Below are positions 19,689-27,896 of a stretch of DNA of 64,000 nt, one piece after another (the first letter of the stretch is position 1; each line of letters begins with the position of its first letter). A program made the translations under genes and the position numbers. The notes below the pieces were generated by a model. The model saw nothing but the letters and a program-made list of their open reading frames with translations, did no database searches and was not told the origin of the DNA. This DNA is from Mycolicibacterium poriferae. Its GTDB lineage: Bacteria > Actinomycetota > Actinomycetes > Mycobacteriales > Mycobacteriaceae. The stretch spans positions 4,092,001 to 4,156,000 of the forward strand of contig NZ_AP022570.1 of assembly GCF_010728325.1 (NCBI RefSeq), in the 5' to 3' direction.

Positions 19689-20564
19689 ATGACCGCTCCC
19701 GAACCTGACCTGCGTCGGCTGCGCCACTTCATCGCCGTCGCCGAGTCCGGCGGGTTCACCCGGGCCGCCGCGGCGCTGCACCTGAGTCAGCAGGCTTTGA
19801 GCAGCTCGATCCGACAACTCGAAAAAGACCTCAACGCAGACCTTTTCACGCGGGTGGGTCGCCAGGTGACGCTGACCCGAGCGGGTCAGACGCTGTTGAG
19901 CGAGGGCCGGGTGCTGCTGGCTGCGGCACGCACCGTCGCCGAACACGTCGAGAAGATCGGAGCGAGCACCGCTGAGACGTTCGTCGTCGGCCACACTCCG
20001 GCTCTCAGCGGCATCGAGGCGTACACCATCCTGGAACCCGCCATCGATGCCTTTCCCGATAGTTCTTTCACCCTCAGGCAGCTCTACCCTGCGGACCTGA
20101 CCTCAGCGGTGCTCGACGGCTCGGTGCAGTTGGGGCTCAGACGCGGCGTCGTACCCCCCGATGACCTGGCTGCGGCGGTGGTCGGCTATCACCGCGTGCG
20201 CCTTGCCGTTCCGTCGAGCCATCGACTTGCGCACCGTCGGCGAGTTGATATCGACGAACTTGCCGACGAGCAGATCGTTCTGTGGGCGCCGCCCGGCGCG
20301 TCCTACTACAGCGACCTCCTGGTCGGCGCGTGCCGACGGGCGGGGTTCGAACCCAACTACGTCATCAGCCGCATCCAAGGAGCCGCGACCGTGGCCGCTC
20401 CCCTGACCACCAACGCCATCGCATTCGTCACGTCGGCTGCCGGCCCGGCGATGGACGAACGGGTTCAGGTGATCGATGTACATCCCACGATCCAGGTTCC
20501 CGTTCAGGCCCTCTGGCAACGGCACACCGTCTCGGCGGTGCGCGAGATGATCCTCACCAGTTAG
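19689..20564 (+). CDS. LysR-family transcriptional regulator
   Basis: A 291-aa regulator. The N-terminal winged HTH spans about residues 8-67 (LRRLRHFIAVAESGGFTRAAAALHLSQQALSSSIRQLEKDL). A periplasmic-binding-protein-like effector domain follows from about residue 90. It is divergent from the SDR gene, which is its most likely target, with a dyad at 19653-19679 between the two starts. It is transcribed toward, and converges with, the Vps62-like gene; a short hairpin lies in that gap. The inducer cannot be predicted. Confidence 0.93.
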   Translation: MTAPEPDLRRLRHFIAVAESGGFTRAAAALHLSQQALSSSIRQLEKDLNADLFTRVGRQVTLTRAGQTLLSEGRVLLAAARTVAEHVEKIGASTAETFVVGHTPALSGIEAYTILEPAIDAFPDSSFTLRQLYPADLTSAVLDGSVQLGLRRGVVPPDDLAAAVVGYHRVRLAVPSSHRLAHRRRVDIDELADEQIVLWAPPGASYYSDLLVGACRRAGFEPNYVISRIQGAATVAAPLTTNAIAFVTSAAGPAMDERVQVIDVHPTIQVPVQALWQRHTVSAVREMILTS

Positions 20565-20607
20565 ATCTGGACGACCCGATCCCGACAGTCGCCACCACCG
20601 AGGGCAG

Positions 20608-20626
20608 GTCCGGTGCTGCACCGGAC
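20608..20626. terminator. Hairpin GTCCGGTG-CTG-CACCGGAC between convergent genes
   Basis: Perfect eight-base arms with a three-base loop lie 43 bases after the LysR stop and 95 bases beyond the end of the Vps62-like gene on the other strand. It is GC-rich with no T-tract and probably terminates LysR transcription. The remainder of the 157-base gap shows nothing else. Confidence 0.65.
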
Positions 20627-20721
20627 GACATCTCCCTGTCAGCCGTCACCGTCGGGTCCGGTGGTCGGCGACGGGCTCGAGGCACAGGGTCACCCACAGG
20701 TGCCTCACGGCTTCGCCGACA

Positions 20722-22899
20722 TCAGCCGTCCAGTCGGAGCACGGGCGGCGTTCGGCCGAGTCCGTCGGCGAGTGCCTGCAGGAACATCAGTGGATAGTTC
20801 GGGAACCGCGGCCCGGCCCGCCGTGACAGAGCGTCAGCGGTGACGTGCTGGCCCCACCGTCCGTGGAATCCGCGTAATCCGTCAGGGTGGGGCCACCAGG
20901 ACTGCTCGGTGCGGTTGACGACGCAGTCGTACACCCGCCCGTTCAACGTCACCGGCGCGGCCGGCCGTGACCGCCACTCTTCCACGTCGGCGCCGGCATC
21001 GGCGAGCACGAGCCCCGGCGGCTTAACCGTCTTTCCGGCGCCAGGTGCGGCGGGAATCCGCTCGGGATCGGCCTGGCTTTCCGCGGTGGCGCCGAACGGA
21101 GCAAATGGAGCCCGGTAGTTCGCGATTTCCACCACGCAGGAGACCAGGGCGGCGGTAGCGCCGAGGAATCCGAAGGGCCCGGCTGCGGCCATCTTCGCCA
21201 GCAGGATGGCGATGTCCTTGGTTGCGGTGAGCGCCGGGTCTGTGCTGGGCCCGGCCGGGCTGGGCGTATCCAACGTGCCGCAGTGCTGCGGCTGCTGGCC
21301 CGGCGGATACGGATCGACCTTCTGAAGGGCGCCTGCCGAGGTGTGCAGACTGTGCGTGCCGGCCGCAACATATAGCCGCGGGTGGCCATCGGAAAGCTGA
21401 GGATCGAATCCCGTCCACTCACTGACCATCATCACCGACTTCTGGTCATCGTCGTACTGGTAGGGCGGAACCGGATCCTGATAGGGACGTAACCCGGTGC
21501 GGCCCAGGAATTTCGGGGTGAAGGCCGGCCCGGAACCCTCGCCGAGGATCGCTATGCACTGCCAGTCACCGGCGTGCGACGACACTTCCCGTGCCTCCAC
21601 GTTCTCGCAACTGCTGCTCTCAACCCGCTGCTCGTGGGCGGGGAAGAAGAAGTAGTAGCACACCATCGCAGGCGAGTCGAGCGCTGTCAGCAGTGGCGCC
21701 AGGTTCAGGCCCGGTGCGCGGCTGGCAACGGTCTGCAACCCCTTCTCGTCGATCACCTCGGCGTGGTAGCAGAACCGGCTGGATTCGAGGTCTCCGTCAT
21801 AGCGCGCGGCAATGGCGTCGCGGTCGCTGAAGCGGTTCGACGTCTGCGCCGTCACGCCGTCTTCATGCGCCTCGCTCAGGTCCTTCCAACCCCCGAGTTC
21901 GAGGAAGCGGTGATCACCGCCCCCACCCAGTTCTTCACCGAAACGGAAGTCGCCTGCTTCGTCAGCCCGGGCCGAAAGCCGGCCTGCGGGCACCGTCGGG
22001 TTGCGCGGAAACTGGTCGCCGGGTCTGCCGCCCCACGCGTTCTTGTCGTCAGGGGGAGTTCCCGCTGTCCACAACGCGGCGTGTTCGACAAAGCGCTTGG
22101 CGTCGCTGGGGAAGAACTGCTCCGACGGATGGAAGAACAGCACCGGCTCGAGCCGCTCCACCAGCGCTCGCTTTTCGTCGTCGGTAGTGCCACTTCCCGG
22201 GTCCGGGTCCGGGTCCGGGCCGACGGGCGGTGCGGCCTTGATCTCGAGCACCAGCGCCGCGGCGGACTGCGCACTGTTCCAGGTCCAGCTGATCACCGCG
22301 CTGGACGCCTGAGCGTCCTGGGTGTGCAGCGTGCCGGCCTTGGACAAGAATTGCGTCACGCCGAGTTCGTCGATTTCGGAATAACCCGCCCCCGGGGACA
22401 CGTCGATGGCAGCGCCGCTGGCCGAGTCCACCGCGAGCGCACCGACCGCCACGTTGCGGCGCGGGTCGGCCGATGGGGACAGGGTGGCGGTCAGGGATTG
22501 CCCAGTGCTTGTCACGGCGAAGGGCTGGGCGATTGCGGATCCACCGTCGGCTGAGCTGACATCGACGTTGGTGTACTCGAACATTGACCAGGCGCAGAAG
22601 TCCTGCGTCTCAGTCCCGAAGTCGATGACGGCACCGTCGCTCAGCGGTGTCGCCGTGGAGGCCCGAAAGCAGCTGAGCCGCCGATCCGAGTTCGCGCCGT
22701 AGAGCACTGATCGCTCCAGCACCCAGCGCAGTCCGTTTCCGGTCACCGAGGGCACGGTCGCGACACCACCGCCCAGCGCAGGGCGTGCGCTGGTCACAAA
22801 CAGCAGTACCAGCGAGTTGGCCTGCGGAGTGAAGCCTTCGGTCTCGAACGCGGTGGCGTCTGAGGTCGACTTGCCGGACACCAAGTTTCGCCTGTCCAC
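20722..22899 (-). CDS. Large multidomain protein with Vps62-like region
   Basis: A 725-aa protein in three parts. Residues about 1-230 form a beta-rich domain (SVTGNGLRWVLERSVLYG, FGTETQDFCAWSMFEY) of a kind also seen in phage and surface proteins. A proline-aspartate linker coded by a GTCCGG hexamer repeat follows. Residues about 250-725 resemble Vps62-related sequences (ERLEPVLFFHPSEQFFPSDAKRF, CYYFFFPAHEQR, HAGDWQCIAI, HPRLYVAAGTHS). No signal peptide is evident. The start is GTG 22899, after AGGGG; the longer frame overlaps the upstream gene. It begins 28 bases after the LamG-like gene, so they form one operon. The function is unknown. Confidence 0.7.
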   Translation of the reverse strand: MDRRNLVSGKSTSDATAFETEGFTPQANSLVLLFVTSARPALGGGVATVPSVTGNGLRWVLERSVLYGANSDRRLSCFRASTATPLSDGAVIDFGTETQDFCAWSMFEYTNVDVSSADGGSAIAQPFAVTSTGQSLTATLSPSADPRRNVAVGALAVDSASGAAIDVSPGAGYSEIDELGVTQFLSKAGTLHTQDAQASSAVISWTWNSAQSAAALVLEIKAAPPVGPDPDPDPGSGTTDDEKRALVERLEPVLFFHPSEQFFPSDAKRFVEHAALWTAGTPPDDKNAWGGRPGDQFPRNPTVPAGRLSARADEAGDFRFGEELGGGGDHRFLELGGWKDLSEAHEDGVTAQTSNRFSDRDAIAARYDGDLESSRFCYHAEVIDEKGLQTVASRAPGLNLAPLLTALDSPAMVCYYFFFPAHEQRVESSSCENVEAREVSSHAGDWQCIAILGEGSGPAFTPKFLGRTGLRPYQDPVPPYQYDDDQKSVMMVSEWTGFDPQLSDGHPRLYVAAGTHSLHTSAGALQKVDPYPPGQQPQHCGTLDTPSPAGPSTDPALTATKDIAILLAKMAAAGPFGFLGATAALVSCVVEIANYRAPFAPFGATAESQADPERIPAAPGAGKTVKPPGLVLADAGADVEEWRSRPAAPVTLNGRVYDCVVNRTEQSWWPHPDGLRGFHGRWGQHVTADALSRRAGPRFPNYPLMFLQALADGLGRTPPVLRLDG

Positions 22900-22927
22900 G
22901 GGTACCCCTGTCGTCGAGCCGAGCGGG

Positions 22928-23959
22928 TCAGAAGGATTCCGACACGGAGAACATGTCGGTGAACTCGGCGTCGCAGTCGAGGGGCAGCGCCTCGGTGACC
23001 GACGACAGACACCCATCGTTCAGCAGGGCCTGCAGATCGGCGATGCGCGCAGGATCGAAGCCTTGTCCGCGTAACAGGGCGATGATGTCGGCAAGTACCG
23101 CAGGTATCTCGCCGAGCCGACCCTCCGACCACAGCTGCCGGTATCGGTTGGACAACTCGGCAAAGTCGGCCTGCACGTTGGGCAGCGCCGCGACCGCACT
23201 CATCATTGCGAACATCGCCCGCGGTACCAATGTGGTCAGCCGGTCCCAGCAATGCGGATTGGTCGTGATGAACTCGTCGAGCCGTCGAGACCAGTCCGCC
23301 CAGCAGCGTCCGACGTCGACCGGCATCGGCCGTTCGACGAAGACGCTGCCGACCAGGTTGGGGTTCAGTCGCCATATCTTGATGTCGTCCACCCGGCCGG
23401 AGAGGCCGTTGCGACCGGAGAGGTCGTTGCCGATGACCAGTCCGGTGGCGTGGGCCAGCAACCCGTTCCAGCCATCCCACCGACTCACCAAGTCGCCGTT
23501 GATCTCCACCTGCACGCCGGCGGGGTCATACTGCAGGGCAACCGTGACCCACTGCTCCGGCGGCAGCGGGCGCGGGTTGGAACCTCCTTCGGTCACCACG
23601 CTCGAACCTCCGTGGGACTGGTTGAATTCGCCGCTGAAGTAGCCGTTACCGGTATCGAACAAAAAGCTGTCGGCCGTCACCAGCCGACCACCGTGTCGAA
23701 TGAGGTCGGTCTCACAGACGATCTCGATCCGTACTCCCCCCAGCGGGGCCCAACTCTGCGAGGGGGGAACGCGGATCATGGTTGTGTCGGAATGCAGATG
23801 GACCGCGCCGGACCCGGGGGCCGCGCCGTCTCGGGCGAAGTCTGCATCGGAAAGGTTGACTGCTTGGCCATGACTCCGACGGGTGGGCGAATGATCGAAG
23901 ATCATTCCCGGCGGACCCCCGTAGGTGTGATGCAGGACCAGTTCCCACGCATCAGTCAT
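22928..23959 (-). CDS. Concanavalin/LamG-like domain protein
   Basis: A 343-aa protein. Residues about 15-210 look like a LamG/ConA-like jelly roll: FDTGNGYFSGEFNQ, then QWVTVALQYDPAGVQVEINGDLV and a closing GLSGRVDDIKIWRLNP. The last 130 residues are helical, with a Cys pair near the end, and are not recognised. The ATG at 23959 follows GGGGAA; a GTG eight codons earlier is an alternative. No signal peptide is seen. It is the first gene of a two-gene unit with the Vps62-like protein. The unit sits inside the conserved accD6-glpD1 interval and looks inserted. The 190-base gap upstream to glpD has no gene. Confidence 0.65.
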   Translation of the reverse strand: MTDAWELVLHHTYGGPPGMIFDHSPTRRSHGQAVNLSDADFARDGAAPGSGAVHLHSDTTMIRVPPSQSWAPLGGVRIEIVCETDLIRHGGRLVTADSFLFDTGNGYFSGEFNQSHGGSSVVTEGGSNPRPLPPEQWVTVALQYDPAGVQVEINGDLVSRWDGWNGLLAHATGLVIGNDLSGRNGLSGRVDDIKIWRLNPNLVGSVFVERPMPVDVGRCWADWSRRLDEFITTNPHCWDRLTTLVPRAMFAMMSAVAALPNVQADFAELSNRYRQLWSEGRLGEIPAVLADIIALLRGQGFDPARIADLQALLNDGCLSSVTEALPLDCDAEFTDMFSVSESF

Positions 23960-24148
23960 GACGAGTTTTTCCCCGTTCGCCACCCGACGGCTCGCAGCCT
24001 ATTCACAGCAAGTCGCCAGAAATGAAAGCCGGTTCAGCACAACAGCGATCATCTTCACCTCTTCACCGAGGAGTACCGTCCACACGCGCCGCACGATCAA
24101 TCCAGACAATAGCCGGTGGTGACCCGTTCGGTAAGCCCTGCCGAAACC

Positions 24149-25687
24149 CTAACTCGCGCGGTCCAGCATCTCTTCGGCCGCAGCTTCGGCGCGGGCAAAG
24201 TCGTCTTCCACCAGCCCGATCCGCGTCCGCCGGTCCAGGATGTCCTCGCTGGTGAGCGCCCCTTCGTGGGTCACCGCGTACTCGAATTCAGCACGCGTGA
24301 CGTCGATTCCGTCGGCTACCGGGTCGGTCGGCCGGGGGCAGGTCGCCCGGGCGATGACATTCGGTGCCTCGGCACCATAGCGTGCCACCAGCGAACCGGG
24401 CAGTCCGACCGGCGTCCGCAAGGTCGCCACCGGGTTGGCCGGCGCCCCCACCAATGGAATGTTGCGGGTTCGGCACGGACCCGCGGTCAGCGACCGCAGT
24501 TGCACGGCTCGGTCGATGACATTCTCGGCCATGTAGCGGTATTCGGTGAGCTTGCCGCCGATGACGCTGAGTACCCCGGATTCGGACTCCGTCACCGCGT
24601 GGTCGCGCGACACGTCCGCGGTGTTGCCCGCACCGGTGTCGATGAGTGGACGAAGCCCGGCGTAGGTGCCGAGGACGTCCCCGGGCGTCAACGACAGCGC
24701 CAACGCCGTGTTGACGGTGTCGAGGAGGAACGAGACTTCGTCCGGGGTCGCCTCCGGCACATCGGGAATCGGGCCGGGAGCATCCTCGTCGGTCAGCCCG
24801 AGATACACCCTGCCCAGCTGCTCGGGCATCGCGAACACGAACCGGTTGAGTTCACCGGGAATCGGAACCGTCAGCGCAGCAACAGGATTGCCGAACGCGG
24901 CGGCGTCGAACACCAGGTGGGTGCCACGACTGGGCCGCAGCCGCAGCGCGGGGTCCAGCTCCCCCGCCCACACCCCGGTCGCATTGACCACCGCACGGGC
25001 GGCGACGGTCATCGATTCCCCGGTTACGGTGTCGGTCAGCGTGACGGAGGTGCCGGATGCGTCTGAGGCCGCCACCCGGGTGAGGATCTTGGCTCCATTC
25101 TGGGCGGCGGTACGGGCCACCGCGGTGACGAGGCGAGCGTCGTCGATGAGCTGCCCGTCGTAGGCCAGTAGCGCACCGTCGAGTCCGTCGGTGCGCACCG
25201 TCGGGGCCAGTTCGACGGCCCGCCGCGCATCGACTCGTCGTGAGCGGGGCAGCGTCGCCGCCGATGTTCCCGCCAGCCTGCGCAGCCCATCTCCGGCGGC
25301 GAATCCGACCCGCACCAACGCGCGCGAGGCCCGACTCATCTCGGGCAACAGCGGAACCAGCTGCGGCATCGCATGCACCAGATGCGGCGCGTTGCGGGTC
25401 ATCAGGATGTGTCGTTCGACCGCACTGCGGCGTGCGATTCCGACGTTGCCGGTGGCCAGGTAGCGCAGCCCGCCGTGGATCAGCTTGGAGCTCCACCGGC
25501 TGGTTCCGAAGGCCAGATCGTGCTTCTCGACCAGCACGACCGACAGGCCGCGGGTCGCCGCGTCCAGCGCGATGCCGACCCCGGTGATGCCTCCGCCGAT
25601 GACCAGGATGTCGACGCTGTTGCCGTCACCGAGCTCGGCGAGCTCGGCGGAACGCCGGGATTTGTTCAATGCTGTTGCATCGCTCAC
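24149..25687 (-). CDS. glpD: Glycerol-3-phosphate dehydrogenase (FAD, GlpD1-like)
   Basis: A 512-aa flavoprotein that oxidises glycerol-3-phosphate to dihydroxyacetone phosphate and passes electrons to quinone at the membrane. The FAD-binding GGGITG is at residues 31-36, followed by the diagnostic FGTSRWSSKLIHGGLRYL. The C-terminal domain begins after the GGKLTEYRYMAE motif. The start is GTG 25687, overlapping the TetR stop by four bases (GTGA); the much longer open frame upstream is shadow. It corresponds in position to M. tuberculosis glpD1 (Rv2249c). Confidence 0.96.
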   Translation of the reverse strand: MSDATALNKSRRSAELAELGDGNSVDILVIGGGITGVGIALDAATRGLSVVLVEKHDLAFGTSRWSSKLIHGGLRYLATGNVGIARRSAVERHILMTRNAPHLVHAMPQLVPLLPEMSRASRALVRVGFAAGDGLRRLAGTSAATLPRSRRVDARRAVELAPTVRTDGLDGALLAYDGQLIDDARLVTAVARTAAQNGAKILTRVAASDASGTSVTLTDTVTGESMTVAARAVVNATGVWAGELDPALRLRPSRGTHLVFDAAAFGNPVAALTVPIPGELNRFVFAMPEQLGRVYLGLTDEDAPGPIPDVPEATPDEVSFLLDTVNTALALSLTPGDVLGTYAGLRPLIDTGAGNTADVSRDHAVTESESGVLSVIGGKLTEYRYMAENVIDRAVQLRSLTAGPCRTRNIPLVGAPANPVATLRTPVGLPGSLVARYGAEAPNVIARATCPRPTDPVADGIDVTRAEFEYAVTHEGALTSEDILDRRTRIGLVEDDFARAEAAAEEMLDRAS

Positions 25688-26262
25688 GGTTTGAGGTATC
25701 CGTTCAGTGAGTGGGCCAGCTCGGCATCGAGCGCCTCGGCGTCGAGCAGGTCGGCGACCATCTGCGCGGACTGGATGGTCGACTGGGTGATGAGCAGACA
25801 CATGGCCGCCATCTGGTGGGCGTCGCCGGCGCGGATGCTGCCTTCGCTCTGGCCGGCCTTGATGGCCTCGGCCAGCGCGTCGACCAGGATCTGCTGGCTG
25901 GTGCCCAACCGGCTGGTGATGTAGGTGATGGCGATGTTTGGGGCGTTGTGGATGACCGACATGACCACCTCGTCGCCGCGCAGATGCTGGGCCACCGCGA
26001 CCACTCGCGCGACCATCGCCTCCCGGCCGGCACCGGCGTCGGGAACGGCGTCGAGCAACCCGGCGATCCGCAGGGTCAGCAACTCGGCGATGACCCATCG
26101 GATGTCGGGCCAGCGGCGGTAGATGGTGGGTCGGCTGACACGGGCGCGCCGGGCGATCTCGGTCAGGGTGGTCCGCTCCACGCCGTAGGCGAGGATGCAC
26201 GCCGCGGCGGCGTCGAGGATACGGGCCTCGACACTCTGCGCAGAGTTACGGATTGACACCAT
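25684..26262 (-). CDS. TetR-family transcriptional regulator (Rv2250c-like)
   Basis: A 192-aa regulator. The HTH lies at about residues 12-58 (ARILDAAAACILAYGVERTTLTEIARRARVSRPTIYRRW). The C-terminal ligand domain ends at NGYLKP. The ATG at 26262 is only 17 bases from the divergent ATG of the alkyl-DHAP-synthase-like gene, so one or both transcripts must be leaderless or nearly so. It is translationally coupled to glpD downstream. Likely targets are itself, glpD and the divergent flavoenzyme. Confidence 0.92.
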   Translation of the reverse strand: MVSIRNSAQSVEARILDAAAACILAYGVERTTLTEIARRARVSRPTIYRRWPDIRWVIAELLTLRIAGLLDAVPDAGAGREAMVARVVAVAQHLRGDEVVMSVIHNAPNIAITYITSRLGTSQQILVDALAEAIKAGQSEGSIRAGDAHQMAAMCLLITQSTIQSAQMVADLLDAEALDAELAHSLNGYLKP

Positions 26263-26279
26263 CTGTAATACTGTAACGC
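26263..26279. promoter_or_regulatory. 17-bp divergent intergenic with CTGTAA direct repeat
   Basis: The whole gap between two divergent ATG codons is 17 bases and contains CTGTAA at 26263 and again at 26271, an 8-base period. GTTAC and GTAAC elements flank it. It is the only room for a TetR operator and two promoters, so the promoters must extend into the coding starts. Confidence 0.5.
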
Positions 26280-27896
26280 ATGACCGACGCCAGCGCCCAG
26301 TCGAACGATCCGCCCATGCTGTGGAACGGCTGGGGCGACCCGGCCGCCGCCAAGCCGCTGTCCCCGGGAATCCGGTCGCTGCTCGAGCAGGCGCTCGGTA
26401 TCGAACCCACTGACGTGGCCGCGCCGAGCCTCGAGCAGGTGCGACTGAGACCGTCGGCGCTGTCGCCCTCCGACCGGGAGGGTTTCGCCGCGATCCTCGG
26501 AGCCGAGCATGTCGCCGTGGCCGACCACGACCGTCTGTTGCGCGCCGGCGGTAAGTCGACGCTGGACCTGCTGCGGCGTCGCGACTTCGGCGTCCAGGAC
26601 GCCCCCGACGCGGTGCTGCTGCCCGGCAGCGACGACGAGGTGGCCGCGGTGTTGCGGTTCTGCGCCGACCGCAGCATCGCCGTGGTGCCCTTCGGTGGCG
26701 GCACCTCGGTGGTCGGCGGCCTGGACCCGACACGCGGCCGGTTCAAGGCGGTGGTGTCGCTGGACCTGCGCCGGCTGGACCGACTGTGGTGGCTCGACGA
26801 GGTGTCGTGGGAGGCCGAGCTGGGCGCCGGGGTGAGCGGACCGGACGCCGAACGCCTGCTGGGCGAGCGCGGCTTCTCACTCGGGCATTTTCCGCAGAGC
26901 TTCTGCTTCGCCACCATCGGTGGCTTCGCCGCCACCCGCTCGTCCGGGCAGGATTCGGCGGGTTACGGGCGCTTCGACGACATGGTCCGCGGGCTGCGCG
27001 CCATCACCCCGGCGGGCACCCTGGACCTGGGTCGCGCTCCCGCGTCGGCTGCGGGACCCGATCTGCGTCAGCTGTTGCTGGGCTCCGAGGGCACCTTCGG
27101 CGTCATCACCCGCGTGCGGGTGCGCGTGCACCCCGTGCCGCAGACGACACGTCACGAGGCGTGGTCGTTCCCGGATTTCGCCACCGGCGCCGACGCGCTG
27201 CGGGCGGTCGTGCAGACCGGCACCGGCCCGACTGTGCTGCGGCTGTCCGACGAGGCCGAGACAGGGGTCAACCTCGCTACGACCGAGAGCATCGGCAAGC
27301 AGCAGGTAACCGGTGGGTGCCTGGCCATCACGGTGTTCGAGGGCACCGAGGCCCATGTCGCGAGCCGCCATCAGGAAACCCGGGATCTGCTCACGGCGAT
27401 GGGCGGGACGTCGCTGGGTGACGCCGCCGCCGTGGCCTGGGAGCACGGCCGGTTCAACGCGCCCTACCTGCGCGATTCTCTGCTGGCCGCCGGGGCGCTG
27501 TGCGAGACCCTGGAGACCGCGACCACCTGGTCCAACGTGCCGCTGCTCAAGGCAGCGGTCACCGAGGCATTGACCACGGCCCTGGCCGATTCGGGCACCC
27601 CCGCCCTGGTGATGTGCCACATTTCGCATGTGTACCCGACCGGCGCCTCGCTCTACTTCACCGTCGTGGCAGCGCAGCGCGGCAACCCGATCGAGCAGTG
27701 GCGCGCCGCCAAGTCCGCGGCCTCGGAGGCGATGGTGCGCAACGGCGGCACCATCACCCATCACCACGCGGTGGGCGCCGACCACCGGCCATGGATGCGC
27801 GACGAGGTCGGCGACCTCGGGGTGGAACTGCTCAAGTCCGTGAAAGCCACCCTGGATCCGGCCGGAATCCTCAATCCGGGCAAGCTGATTCCGTGA
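26280..27896 (+). CDS. FAD-linked oxidase resembling alkyl-dihydroxyacetonephosphate synthase
   Basis: A 538-aa VAO-type flavoprotein corresponding to Rv2251. The FAD-binding elements are VVPFGGGTSVVGGLDP and GHFPQSFCFATIGGFAATRSSGQDSAGYGRFDDMV, then GSEGTFGVIT. The late SHVYPTGASLYFTVV and the His-rich ITHHHAVGADHRPWM are characteristic of alkyl-DHAP synthases, which replace an acyl group on DHAP with a fatty alcohol to start ether lipids. Ether-lipid activity is inference. The stop overlaps the GTG of the lipid-kinase gene (GTGA), and glpD, which makes DHAP, is nearby. Confidence 0.88.
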   Translation: MTDASAQSNDPPMLWNGWGDPAAAKPLSPGIRSLLEQALGIEPTDVAAPSLEQVRLRPSALSPSDREGFAAILGAEHVAVADHDRLLRAGGKSTLDLLRRRDFGVQDAPDAVLLPGSDDEVAAVLRFCADRSIAVVPFGGGTSVVGGLDPTRGRFKAVVSLDLRRLDRLWWLDEVSWEAELGAGVSGPDAERLLGERGFSLGHFPQSFCFATIGGFAATRSSGQDSAGYGRFDDMVRGLRAITPAGTLDLGRAPASAAGPDLRQLLLGSEGTFGVITRVRVRVHPVPQTTRHEAWSFPDFATGADALRAVVQTGTGPTVLRLSDEAETGVNLATTESIGKQQVTGGCLAITVFEGTEAHVASRHQETRDLLTAMGGTSLGDAAAVAWEHGRFNAPYLRDSLLAAGALCETLETATTWSNVPLLKAAVTEALTTALADSGTPALVMCHISHVYPTGASLYFTVVAAQRGNPIEQWRAAKSAASEAMVRNGGTITHHHAVGADHRPWMRDEVGDLGVELLKSVKATLDPAGILNPGKLIP

